Of a stretch of 50,055 nt of DNA, positions 35,111-42,863 are shown in pieces (position 1 is the first letter of the stretch; every line of letters begins with the position of its first letter). The DNA lies in contig CAMARK010000027.1 of assembly GCA_945860205.1 (NCBI GenBank), positions 1 to 50,055 on the forward strand, in the 5' to 3' direction. Source of the stretch: Reyranella massiliensis 521. GTDB lineage: Bacteria; Pseudomonadota; Alphaproteobacteria; Reyranellales; Reyranellaceae. The notes below the pieces were generated by a model. That model did no database searches and was not told the origin of the DNA. It worked only from the letters and a program-made list of their open reading frames with translations. The position numbers were made by a program, and so were the translations under genes.

Positions 35111-35563
35111 TCAGGTCCTGTGTTCGCCACTTGGTATGACACCCCTTTTCGGGCCTTCCTTCATATGGATTGTGACCTGAAAGATTTCAACTTCGCCATT
35201 GAAGCTCGTGACTTCGTAGATCAAGTGGTCGGTATCGGTGTCGTCAGAGCGCGCTTCATAGGATACGATTTGCGCTGGCGTTTTGACCGATAGACAACCT
35301 GCGATCCTGTCTGTCGTCAGTTCGCCCGGCCTGACAGTCAGAACTCCAGATCTTGGTTTTTCGATGACCCGGATCGTTGGAGGACGGGCCGGCGTACAGT
35401 TGTTGTTCGCGGACGCGTAGTAGCCAAGCTGAACAATCGCGCCTTGGGCCACTCCAAAGCTCGTTTAGCTGGAGGACGATGCGACCTGGGCCATTGCAGC
35501 GCCTGGAATTGCGCCAATGCCGGCCAAAATCCATGCAATGGGTATGAACGCCAACTTGATCAT
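35111..35563 (-). pseudogene. Exported hypothetical protein interrupted by an in-frame TAA after its signal peptide
   Basis: From ATG 35563 the frame encodes a good signal peptide (MIKLAFIPIAWILAGIGAI, then PGAAMAQ) and a few serines, then TAA at 35467-35465. The same frame reopens at once and continues to 35111 as a coherent ~115-residue domain with two cysteines, 'RVIEKPRSGVLTVRPGELTT', 'KTPAQIVSYEARSD' and 'HLIYEVTSFNGEVEIFQV'. This matches an Ig-like exported family I know from alphaproteobacteria. One base change would restore the gene. A GTG at 35452 could restart translation but would give no signal peptide and has no ribosome-binding site. Confidence 0.7.
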
Positions 35564-35767
35564 GATCTTTGCCTGTGAGGAAAACCCGTCTTCAAAGCCC
35601 ATCCATCTTCGATTGAGCGTCCGGCTCGGCGATTCCGGCCATTGGACGGTGCCAATCGTGCACCAGTGGCCCGACTGCATCTCTTGGGCATCTGCCCTAT
35701 ACCCGGCGCGATCGGCCTAACCCATCTGGCCTAGGCAGCTCGACTGCGGATCGGAACGAGCCGGGGG

Positions 35768-35833
35768 ATGCTGCCGCATATCGAGATAGTCGGCTGCCAC
35801 GTCATCGATACCGACAACATGATCCAGCATATC
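35768..35833 (+). pseudogene. 3'-end remnant of a paralogue of the acyl-CoA-dehydrogenase-like gene
   Basis: These 66 bases align without gaps to 34962-35027, the last 22 sense codons of the gene at 33843-35030, with 55 identical bases by my count; 15 of 22 residues agree (it begins MLPHIEIVG). The copy has lost the stop codon and has no upstream gene body. It is in the same orientation as the intact gene, 740 bases downstream and beyond the split exported-protein gene. Most differences change amino acids, as in a relic without function. Confidence 0.75.
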
Positions 35834-35842
35834 TCGGCCTCC

Positions 35843-36934
35843 TCAGGAGATACCGAGCAGCCGGGCCGCGGTGCCGCCCAGGATGGCGATGCGCTCATCG
35901 TCGCTGAGGCCTGGCGTGTTCAGCACGAGATCGACCTCCGTGCTGGTCCACGGGAACGGATAGTCGGTCCCGATCATGATCTGGCCGGCGCCGGTTTCCG
36001 CGATCAGGTGGCGAAGCGCTTCGGGCGTGAACACGATCGTGTCGAAGAACAGCTGGCCGTCCTTGAGGTAGGCCGTCGGGTTCTTCTTGGGCAGCGGGCC
36101 GACCCGGTTGGGGAAGGTGCGGATCACCGCGTCGGAGCGGTTGGCGTAGGACGGCAGGAAGCCGCCGCCGTGCGCGGCGCAGATTTTCAGTCCGGGAAAG
36201 CGGTCGAGCGTGCCCTCGAAGATGAGGTGCGACAGGGCGAGCGTCGTTTCTAGCGGATTGCCGATCGTGTTGGTGAGCAGGCCGCTGCCGCCCAGCCGGC
36301 CGCTTGGCTCCAGCTCGCGCGTGCCGGTGGGATGCATGAACACGAGGACATCGAGCTCCTCGCACTTCTTCCAGAACGGATGGAACTTCGGGTTGGCCAG
36401 TTCCTCGCCGTCGACGCTGCCGCCGACGCTGACGCCTCGGAAGCCGAGCTTCTTCACGGCATGCTCGACCTGTTCCGCGGCGAGGTCGGGATGCTGGAGT
36501 GCCGCCGTGGCGTAGGCCACGAAGCGGTCGGGGTTGGCGGCGCAGAACTCGACCAGGGTCTCGTTCTGGATGCTGATCAGCTCCGACGCGGCATCGCGGC
36601 CGGCGCGGTACCAGTAGGGATTGATGCTGAGCGCCTCGACGTCGATGCCTTGTGCGTCCATTGCCGCTATACGCGTGCTGGTGTCGTCCATCAGCAGGCC
36701 CGGCGCCTCGAGCGGCGACTTGATCACCGCCATCGCTGCCGGCACGCAGCAATGGGCGTGCACGTCGACCGTCTTGACGCGCTTGCCGTTGACCACGACC
36801 TCGCGTCGCCTCGAGCCGGCGTGCGCATGGCCATGCCCGTGGCTCGACGTTTCGGCGGCCGCGCTCAGCATCGCGCAGCCGGTGAAGACCAGTCCGCCCT
36901 GGGGGCTCGTTGCGGGAGTGGTGCCTGTCAGCAT
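35843..36934 (-). CDS. Amidohydrolase-family decarboxylase/hydrolase (ACMSD-like)
   Basis: A 363-residue metal-dependent TIM-barrel enzyme of the amidohydrolase-2 family, which includes aminocarboxymuconate-semialdehyde decarboxylase and resorcylate decarboxylases. Metal ligands are visible: VDVHAHC near residues 56-62, 'VFMHPTG' around 204, 'AAHGGGFLPS' near 265, and the aspartate in 'IGTDYPFPW' around 325. The N-terminal 45 residues include a hydrophobic stretch and a His-rich SSHGHGHAHAG. A ribosome-binding site GAGG precedes ATG 36934. A ring-cleavage-product decarboxylase is plausible. Confidence 0.88.
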   Translation of the reverse strand: MLTGTTPATSPQGGLVFTGCAMLSAAAETSSHGHGHAHAGSRRREVVVNGKRVKTVDVHAHCCVPAAMAVIKSPLEAPGLLMDDTSTRIAAMDAQGIDVEALSINPYWYRAGRDAASELISIQNETLVEFCAANPDRFVAYATAALQHPDLAAEQVEHAVKKLGFRGVSVGGSVDGEELANPKFHPFWKKCEELDVLVFMHPTGTRELEPSGRLGGSGLLTNTIGNPLETTLALSHLIFEGTLDRFPGLKICAAHGGGFLPSYANRSDAVIRTFPNRVGPLPKKNPTAYLKDGQLFFDTIVFTPEALRHLIAETGAGQIMIGTDYPFPWTSTEVDLVLNTPGLSDDERIAILGGTAARLLGIS

Positions 36935-36944
36935 GGTGATGACC

Positions 36945-37694
36945 TCAGTGGAAGGTGCGGCCCGCGTCGATCACGATGGTCTGGCCGGTCATGGTGTTGG
37001 TGCGGCACATGGTGACGACCTGGTTGGCGCAGTCGTCCTTGTCGGCGGCCACGCCGAGGAGCGAGGCCTGACGGCCTTTAGCGACTACTTCCGGCCGCAA
37101 GTTCGCCGTGGCGCGCGTGCCTTCGAGCAGGCCAGGCGCCACGCAGTTCACCAGCACCTCGGGTGCCAGCGCCACGGCCATGCACTTGGTGAGATGGATC
37201 AGGCCGGCCTTGGAGACGGCATAGGCAATCGACGAACCCGTGGGCCCGAGCCCGGCGACCGAGGAGATGTTGACGATCCGGCCGCCGCCACCACGCTTCA
37301 TCACCGGTCCCACGGCCTTGGTCAGCAGCATCGGACCGGTGAGGTTGATGTCGATGATCTTGGTCCATTCCTCGTAGGTGAGGCCGTCGAGATCCGTGAA
37401 CGGGATCGACTTGTTGTAGGCGGCGTCGTTGATCAGGATATCGAGCCGTCCGAAGCGTTTTACGACGTCGTCGACCAGCCTCTGCACCTGGTCGCGCTGG
37501 GTCACGTCGCAGGCAAAGGTGGCGGCCGCGACCTGGTGCTTTTCGAGATCGCGCGCGACGCCGTCGGCCTCGGCCTTGCTCTTTGCGTAGACAACGGCGA
37601 TCTGACAGCCCTCGGCTGCAAGTGCATGGCATATGCGCTGGCCGAGCCCGCCATTGCCGCCGGTGACGACAGCCACTTTACCCTTCAGGTCCAT
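36945..37694 (-). CDS. Short-chain dehydrogenase/reductase
   Basis: A 249-residue classical SDR. The cofactor motif TGGNGGLG is at residues 11-18, 'INDAAYN' replaces the usual NNAG near 87-93, and the catalytic Ser and Tyr-Lys are in 'NISSVAGLGPTGSSIAYAVSKAG'-type order, with YAVSK near 154-158. GGGGAAAAT precedes the ATG. It is 10 bases before the ACMSD-like gene on the same strand, so the two are probably one operon acting on the same pathway. Confidence 0.92.
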   Translation of the reverse strand: MDLKGKVAVVTGGNGGLGQRICHALAAEGCQIAVVYAKSKAEADGVARDLEKHQVAAATFACDVTQRDQVQRLVDDVVKRFGRLDILINDAAYNKSIPFTDLDGLTYEEWTKIIDINLTGPMLLTKAVGPVMKRGGGGRIVNISSVAGLGPTGSSIAYAVSKAGLIHLTKCMAVALAPEVLVNCVAPGLLEGTRATANLRPEVVAKGRQASLLGVAADKDDCANQVVTMCRTNTMTGQTIVIDAGRTFH

Positions 37695-37749
37695 ATTTTC
37701 CCCGGATCGAATTTGGTGGTGGCGACGGTATCGTATTGCCGCGGTGGCG

Positions 37750-38361
37750 TCAGCCGCACAGCCAGATGTTCACCGCAAAGCGGCTATCGCCGAATGCGCC
37801 GTCGGGACAGGAGATTGCCTCCACTTCGTGCCGTGCGGACGAGGGAAAGACGAGCAGGCTGTCGTGTGTCGGTTCGATCTCGATCGACTGCTCACCACTG
37901 AGGTCGAAAAGCCGCAATCGTCCACCGGTGAAACGGCGCGGCTGGCGATGGAGATAGTAGACCATCGTCAGGCGGCGCCGCCCGCCGGGCGTGTATTCAT
38001 CGCCTGTGTAAGTGTCGGTATGCGGCCGGTAGAAGGCACCGTCGCCATGCGCCACCACCTCCATCTGCGTGCTGTTGGCGGGCGTGTGCGCCATGTCGAA
38101 CGCCGTCTCCAGGCCGTCCTGCAGGGCCAATGCCTTTTTTCGCAACGGGCCGGCGAAGGCGCCGAGGTCCTTCAGGACGCTCGATTGCCGCACCACCGCA
38201 TCCAGACGGCCGGTGCCATGGTCGGCGAGCTTGGTCGGCGTGAAGCGTGCCTCGGCGGCCAGGCTGAAGGCCAGCAGGCGGGCCGCCTGCCTTTCGCCCA
38301 GCCATCCGGGGAGGATGCGATGGGGCAGGAACCGCCCGGCGAGGAAAGACGGCTCCGACAT
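37750..38361 (-). CDS. 2-oxoglutarate/Fe(II)-dependent oxygenase
   Basis: A 203-residue double-stranded beta-helix oxygenase from ATG 38361 (an in-frame ATG at 38457 would overlap the start of the divergent gene). The iron triad is visible as H-x-D in 'YRPHTDTYTGDE' and the distal His in 'SSARHEVEAI', with the 2-oxoglutarate-binding Arg in 'DSRFAVNIW'. The layout resembles PKHD/PiuC-type hydroxylases, but no siderophore-receptor gene is nearby. It could hydroxylate a protein or small molecule; substrate unknown. Confidence 0.82.
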   Translation of the reverse strand: MSEPSFLAGRFLPHRILPGWLGERQAARLLAFSLAAEARFTPTKLADHGTGRLDAVVRQSSVLKDLGAFAGPLRKKALALQDGLETAFDMAHTPANSTQMEVVAHGDGAFYRPHTDTYTGDEYTPGGRRRLTMVYYLHRQPRRFTGGRLRLFDLSGEQSIEIEPTHDSLLVFPSSARHEVEAISCPDGAFGDSRFAVNIWLCG

Positions 38362-38440
38362 GCACAAGCTGTCGGCGCCTTCGCCGGGGCGGGCAAGGAC
38401 GAACTGGCGGTTTCCCCGCGAGATGCTTAACGTGCTGAAC

Positions 38441-39013
38441 ATGAAAATCGTGCGCATGCTGGTATTTGCTGCTGCGGGCGCCCTGCTGTCGGCGGTGGGC
38501 AGTGCTTGGGCCCAGGCCGGTCGGCAGCCGATCGACTGGTCGGCCGTTTCCCTCGACTCGATTGGCGGCGGCCCGTTGCCGACGGCGGACTACAAGGGCC
38601 GCGTGATTCTTTTGGTCAACACGGCGTCGCTTTGCGGTTTCACCGGCCAGTATCTCGGCCTGCAGGAACTCTGGCATCACTACAAGGACCGGGACCTCAT
38701 CGTGCTGGGTGTGCCGTCGAACGATTTCGGCGGCCAGGAGCCCGGTACCAAGGAAGAGATCAAGCGCTTCTGCGAGTCGACCTTCGATGTCACCTTCCCG
38801 CTGGCCGACAAGCAGGTCGTCGCCGGCCCCGATGCGCACCCACTCTACCGCTGGGCGGCTGAACAGACCGGCAGGCTCGGCACGCCGAGCTGGAATTTCC
38901 ACAAGATCCTGATCGGCCGGGACGGCCGGGTCATCGACTGGTTCTCGGCCGCCGGTGGTATGGGGCCGAAGCTCGAGCGGGCGATCGAGGCTGCGCTCGC
39001 CGCGGCACCCTAG
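38441..39013 (+). CDS. Exported glutathione peroxidase-family protein
   Basis: A 190-residue thiol peroxidase with a signal peptide (about residues 1-24; cleavage near SAWAQA). It reduces peroxides with glutathione or thioredoxin. The catalytic motif 'NTASLCGFTGQY' contains a normal cysteine, not selenocysteine; the Gln of 'VPSNDFGGQEPG' and the Trp-Asn of 'PSWNFHKIL' complete the active site. The long open frame upstream is a shadow of the oxygenase gene; ATG 38441 gives the signal peptide. Periplasmic location suggests defence against peroxide made by secreted or envelope oxidases. Confidence 0.9.
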   Translation: MKIVRMLVFAAAGALLSAVGSAWAQAGRQPIDWSAVSLDSIGGGPLPTADYKGRVILLVNTASLCGFTGQYLGLQELWHHYKDRDLIVLGVPSNDFGGQEPGTKEEIKRFCESTFDVTFPLADKQVVAGPDAHPLYRWAAEQTGRLGTPSWNFHKILIGRDGRVIDWFSAAGGMGPKLERAIEAALAAAP

Positions 39014-39019
39014 GGCGGC

Positions 39020-39847
39020 TCACGCCACCCGGCCGCCGCTCTTCCAGAAGCGATAAAGCGCCGCTTCGTCACCCGCGAACAGGTTGCGGTCGCAATGGCC
39101 GACGCCCGCGACGGCACGCGGCGCGCTGCCATGGGCGAAATGGCTCTCGGTTTCGTCGGCGACGTATTGCCAGAGACGCCAGCCGCGGTCCGCCCAGGCA
39201 TAGGGGATTTCGGGAGTCTCCCGATAGTCGGCCAGCCACAGGTCGCAGCGCGCCAGGACGGAGCCCGGCGTCACGGCCGCACCCAGGCTGAGGCGTCGGC
39301 GGCCATACTGCTGGCCATTGGCCCAGGCCGGATGGGTATAGAGGAGCGGCAGCCGGCCGGTCGCGCGCTGGACGGCCAGCACGAATTCCTCGGCCTGGGC
39401 GAGCCGCATGGTGTTGGCCGGCTTGCGCTCGTTCGGCTCGAGATCGAGGGCCATGACCGTCGCCGGCCCCGGCTGGCAGGCCGACAGGAAGGCCGCAGCC
39501 TGCTCGGCGCCGGAATACTGCCGCGTGCCGAAATGGTAGCCGCCCCACAGCAATCCCGCCGCCTCGGCCTGGCGGCGTCGCGTCGTGTACGACGGGTCGA
39601 ACCAGTCGCCGCCTTCTGTCACCTTGTGGATGACGGCCAGGATGTTGCTGCGGCGTACCGCGGCGAAGTCGGTGACGGTGACGTTGTGGCTGATGTCGAT
39701 CACTGCATCGAGTCCCGGCACCGAGTGGCGGGGTTGCGCGGCAGCATGGTCAAAACCGGCGCCCTTGGGGGGTGTGCCACCGCATCCGGCAAGGCTCGGG
39801 AGGGATAAACCGGCTGCGCCGACCAACAAATTTCTACGCGAGATCAT
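39020..39847 (-). CDS. Glycoside hydrolase family 25 (lysozyme-type) lipoprotein
   Basis: A 275-residue predicted muramidase. The N-terminus has adjacent arginines, a hydrophobic stretch and the lipobox LAGC (Cys22), so it is probably exported, perhaps by Tat, and lipid-anchored. GH25 residues are clear: 'AVIDISHN' near 48-55, 'HKVTEGGDWFDPSY' around 74, 'WGGYHFGTRQY', and the catalytic Asp/Glu pair in 'VMALDLEPNE' near 132-141, with 'LWLADYRETP' and 'LWQY' later. It could remodel the cell's own peptidoglycan or attack competitors; no immunity gene or phage holin is nearby. Confidence 0.9.
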   Translation of the reverse strand: MISRRNLLVGAAGLSLPSLAGCGGTPPKGAGFDHAAAQPRHSVPGLDAVIDISHNVTVTDFAAVRRSNILAVIHKVTEGGDWFDPSYTTRRRQAEAAGLLWGGYHFGTRQYSGAEQAAAFLSACQPGPATVMALDLEPNERKPANTMRLAQAEEFVLAVQRATGRLPLLYTHPAWANGQQYGRRRLSLGAAVTPGSVLARCDLWLADYRETPEIPYAWADRGWRLWQYVADETESHFAHGSAPRAVAGVGHCDRNLFAGDEAALYRFWKSGGRVA

Positions 39848-39951
39848 TCAGTCGATATTTCCATACAATAGAGGCGCCTGCCAATGGCGATAAGGCACAG
39901 TAGCGGCAGCGCGTGTTGGCAGCGACGGTTAATTGACCGACAATAGCGGCA

Positions 39952-41568
39952 ATGGATTACGACTTTATCGTTGTCGGCGCCGGATCGGCTGGCGCCGTCG
40001 TCGCCAACAGGCTTTCGGCGGACCCGCGCAACAGCGTGCTGCTGCTGGAGGCGGGGCCCGCCGATCATCCCTGGACCCGCATCCCGGTCGGTTCTGCCCG
40101 GATGATCACCAATCCCGCCTTCAACTGGCTCTACAGTTCGGAGCCCGGTGCCAGCACCAACGGTCGCCGCATTCCTGTGCCGCGCGGCCGGATGCTGGGC
40201 GGGTCCAGCGCGCTCAACGGCATGGCCTTCGTGCGCGGCCAGGCGCAGGACTTCGACACCTGGGCGCAGATGGGCAATGCGGGCTGGGGCTACGACAGCG
40301 TCCTGCCGTTCTTCAAGCGCATGGAGAACTACCAGGGCGGAGGGGACGATCGCTTCCGCGGCCGTGACGGGCCGCTCCGCGTCACCAATCCCGACCCGAA
40401 CGATCCGTTCTGCGCGGCGGTGATCAAGGCGGCCGGCGAAGTCGGGATCGAGCACAATCCCGACTACAACGGCCTCAGGCAGGACGGCATCGCCATGAGC
40501 CAGGCCACGATCGCCTCGGGCCGCCGCATGAGCACGGCCCGATGCTATCTCGACCCGGTCCGCAAACGTCCCAATCTCCGCATCGAGACGGGGGCGCTTG
40601 CCGAGTGTCTCCTGTTCGACGGAACGCGCTGCACGGGTGTGCGCTATTCGGTGGGCGGCCCCGGGAGAGGTGAGCGGCGTGAGGCGCGGGCGGCGCGCGA
40701 AGTCATCGTGAGCGGTGGCTCGATCAATTCGCCGCAACTGCTGGAGCTATCGGGCATCGGCCAGCCGGAGCGCCTGCAGGCGCTGGGCATCGGCGTGCGC
40801 CATGCCTTGCTCGGCGTCGGCGAGAACTTGCGCGACCACTATGCGCCCCGGACACGTTGGGCCATCGCGGCCAAGGGCATCACCTACAACGACACGGCGC
40901 GCGGGCTCGGCATTGTGCGCCAGGCGCTGCGCTACGCCTTCTCCAGACGAGGGCTGCTCGGCAGCGTGGGCGCGCCGCTGCGCGCCTTTGTCCGCTCGCG
41001 CGACGGCCTCGCTGCGCCTGACCTGCTGCTGGGCTGGGTGCCGATGCTGACCGAGCCGGGCCCCAAAGGCCCGCGGATCGCCCGCCAATCCGGCGTGACA
41101 TGCTACGCCCATCCGATGCGACCGGAGAGCAAGGGCCATATCCATGTCGTCTCGGCCGATCCGCACAAGCCGCCGGCCATCGATTTCAACTTCCTGTCGT
41201 CGCCGGTCGACGCCGCGCTCACCGTGCGCGCCATCCACATCGCCCGCGCCATCATGACGGCGCCCGCGATGACTCCGCTGCAGGTGAGCGAGATCGCACC
41301 CGGCACGGACCGCGATACCGATGATGAAATACTGGACTGGGTCAAAGCCGCGGCGGAGACCACCTACCACCCGGTTGGTACCTGCAAGATGGGCTCCGAT
41401 GCGATGGCCGTCGTCGATGCCCAGCTTCGCGTCCACGGTATCGACGGCCTCAGGGTCGCGGACGCCTCGATCATGCCAACGCTGACCTCCGGTAACACCA
41501 ACGCGCCCTCGATCATGATCGGCGAGAAGGCGGCGGACATGGTGCTGAAGAGCGCTGCTGCCGGTTAG
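39952..41568 (+). CDS. GMC-family FAD oxidoreductase (choline dehydrogenase type)
   Basis: A 538-residue flavoprotein oxidising an alcohol to aldehyde or acid. The FAD motif VVGAGSAGAVVANRL is at residues 7-21, GMC signature 1 'RMLGGSSALNGMAFVRG' near 82-98, signature 2 'GSINSPQLLELSGIG' around 256-270, and the active-site His and Asn near the C-terminus ('YHPVGTCKMG', 'SGNTNAPSIM'). Its 3' region contains an 11-base direct repeat (CCTCGATCATG at 41465-41475 and 41507-41517) relevant to the remnant at 42771. It is divergent from the lysozyme gene. Confidence 0.93.
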   Translation: MDYDFIVVGAGSAGAVVANRLSADPRNSVLLLEAGPADHPWTRIPVGSARMITNPAFNWLYSSEPGASTNGRRIPVPRGRMLGGSSALNGMAFVRGQAQDFDTWAQMGNAGWGYDSVLPFFKRMENYQGGGDDRFRGRDGPLRVTNPDPNDPFCAAVIKAAGEVGIEHNPDYNGLRQDGIAMSQATIASGRRMSTARCYLDPVRKRPNLRIETGALAECLLFDGTRCTGVRYSVGGPGRGERREARAAREVIVSGGSINSPQLLELSGIGQPERLQALGIGVRHALLGVGENLRDHYAPRTRWAIAAKGITYNDTARGLGIVRQALRYAFSRRGLLGSVGAPLRAFVRSRDGLAAPDLLLGWVPMLTEPGPKGPRIARQSGVTCYAHPMRPESKGHIHVVSADPHKPPAIDFNFLSSPVDAALTVRAIHIARAIMTAPAMTPLQVSEIAPGTDRDTDDEILDWVKAAAETTYHPVGTCKMGSDAMAVVDAQLRVHGIDGLRVADASIMPTLTSGNTNAPSIMIGEKAADMVLKSAAAG

Positions 41569-41577
41569 AGACTCGTA

Positions 41578-41622
41578 CCTCTCCCCCGCTACAGGGCGAG
41601 GCTAGATGAGGGAGCTGCGAGG
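41578..41622. repeat. Degenerate dispersed-repeat-like sequence overlapping a gene's 3' end
   Basis: The stretch has a CCTCTCCCCCGCT arm, an imperfect AGGGCGAGG counterpart and a following TGAGGGAG, resembling the common intergenic 'CTCTCCCC...GGGGAGAGG' repeats of alphaproteobacterial genomes. It overlaps the last codons of the AI-2E-type gene, which end in a low-complexity Ser/Pro tail, suggesting the element supplied that tail. Confidence 0.3.
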
Positions 41623-42702
41623 AGAAGAGCTTGAAGGATCAGGAGCGCCCGCCCGGTGCCTCGATTCGGAAAATATGTCCCAGGCGGCGATGAACATGGC
41701 AGCAATGACGGGCCCGATGACGAAGCCGTTTAGTCCGAACGTGGCGATGCCGCCCAGCGTAGAGATTAGCACGACGTAGTCGGGAATCTTGGTGTCCTTG
41801 CCGACGAGGATCGGACGCAGAAAATTGTCGACAAGGCCGATGACGAGCATCCCATACAGGATCAACACGATCCCCTGCCACATTGCCCCTGTCGCCAGGA
41901 GGTAGATGGCAACCGGCATCCATACCAGGGCGGCGCCGATCGCGGGCAGCAGCGAGAGGAACGCCATCACCACGGCCCAAAGAAGAGGGGCGCCGATCCC
42001 GAGGAACCAAAAGATCAGGCCGCCAAGCGCGCCCTGCAGGAGGGCGACGAGGAAGTCGCCCTTGACGGTCGCCCGGATGACGATGACGAACTTGAGCGTG
42101 AGCGCTTCCAACTGCTCGGCACGCAGCGGAATCGCGCCCTTGAGGCGTGCGGCGAGCGTGTCTCTGTCGCGAAGCAGGAAGAACAGCAGGTAGAGCATCG
42201 CGAACAGGTTTGCGATGAAGTCGAACGTGCCCTGACCGATGTCGAGTGCGTGGCCGGCCAGCAACTGGCTGCCCTTCATGAGGCTGGCTGACACACTTTC
42301 CTGAATGGCGCCGAGGCTCACGAGGCCGAAGCTGTCCAGCAGGCCGGTTGCCCACGCGGGCAGGGCGTCGAGCACCTGCTGGAAGAGCCGCATGAGATCC
42401 AGTTCTCCCGACTTGATCTTCGCATAGGCGCCTGACGCTTCCTGCCCCAGGGACAAGCCGATCAGCGTCAGGGGCAGGATGACGATCGCCACGACGATGA
42501 GCACGGTGGAGAACGCGGCTAAGCTGCGTCGCGGTGCCATCGCTCTCAGCAGCCGTCGATGCAGCGGCGCAAACAGGACGGCAGTGACGGTGCCCCAGAG
42601 CACAGCACCGTAGAACGGCCAGAGGATCCAAGCGAAGCCCAGCGTCACCACGAATATCAGCAGCAGGAAGGCTTTGTCTTCGATGGTTCGCATGGAGAAC
42701 AT
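41602..42702 (-). CDS. AI-2E family transporter (PerM/UPF0118)
   Basis: An inner-membrane protein of 366 residues with about eight helices. It begins 'KAFLLLIFVVTLGFAWILWPF', has the family's 'FLGIGAPLLWAVVMAFLSLLPAIGAALVW'-type central region near residues 235-265, 'GLVDNFLRPILVG' around 285, and a final 'GLNGFVIGPVIAAMFIAAW' helix pair. Homologues export autoinducer-2 or act as Na+/H+ antiporters; this does not say which. The C-terminal 20 residues are Ser/Pro-rich and probably read through a dispersed repeat. It separates the GMC gene from its 3' remnant. Confidence 0.9.
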   Translation of the reverse strand: MFSMRTIEDKAFLLLIFVVTLGFAWILWPFYGAVLWGTVTAVLFAPLHRRLLRAMAPRRSLAAFSTVLIVVAIVILPLTLIGLSLGQEASGAYAKIKSGELDLMRLFQQVLDALPAWATGLLDSFGLVSLGAIQESVSASLMKGSQLLAGHALDIGQGTFDFIANLFAMLYLLFFLLRDRDTLAARLKGAIPLRAEQLEALTLKFVIVIRATVKGDFLVALLQGALGGLIFWFLGIGAPLLWAVVMAFLSLLPAIGAALVWMPVAIYLLATGAMWQGIVLILYGMLVIGLVDNFLRPILVGKDTKIPDYVVLISTLGGIATFGLNGFVIGPVIAAMFIAAWDIFSESRHRAGAPDPSSSSPRSSLI

Positions 42703-42770
42703 TTAATTCAACGCAGGAAGCCGGCGAATGTTCCTTTGAGTTGCGCTATGGCGTGACGAGGTGGGCGATT

Positions 42771-42831
42771 CGGCCTGAGGGTTGCCGACGCCTCGATCAT
42801 GATCGGCGAGAAGGCGGCGGACAGGGTGCTG
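42771..42831 (+). pseudogene. 3'-end remnant of a GMC oxidoreductase paralogue with internal 42-base deletion
   Basis: The 61 bases match 41445-41475 plus 41518-41547 of the GMC gene with 57 identities by my count. The missing 42 bases lie exactly between the parent's direct repeats CCTCGATCATG, and one repeat copy remains. Reading frame is kept (GLRVADASIM joined to IGEKAADRVL); three of four substitutions are at silent third positions. No gene body precedes it. It lies between the AI-2E-type gene and the Liv-type receptor gene. Confidence 0.8.
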
Positions 42832-42863
42832 CGGCCTAGCCGCCGACCAGTCCGCCGGCGTCT

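Noticed and set aside
39848-39951. Possible operator GGTTAATTGACC between the lysozyme and GMC genes
   Set aside because: The symmetry is imperfect and short; nothing else in the 104-base gap supports it.
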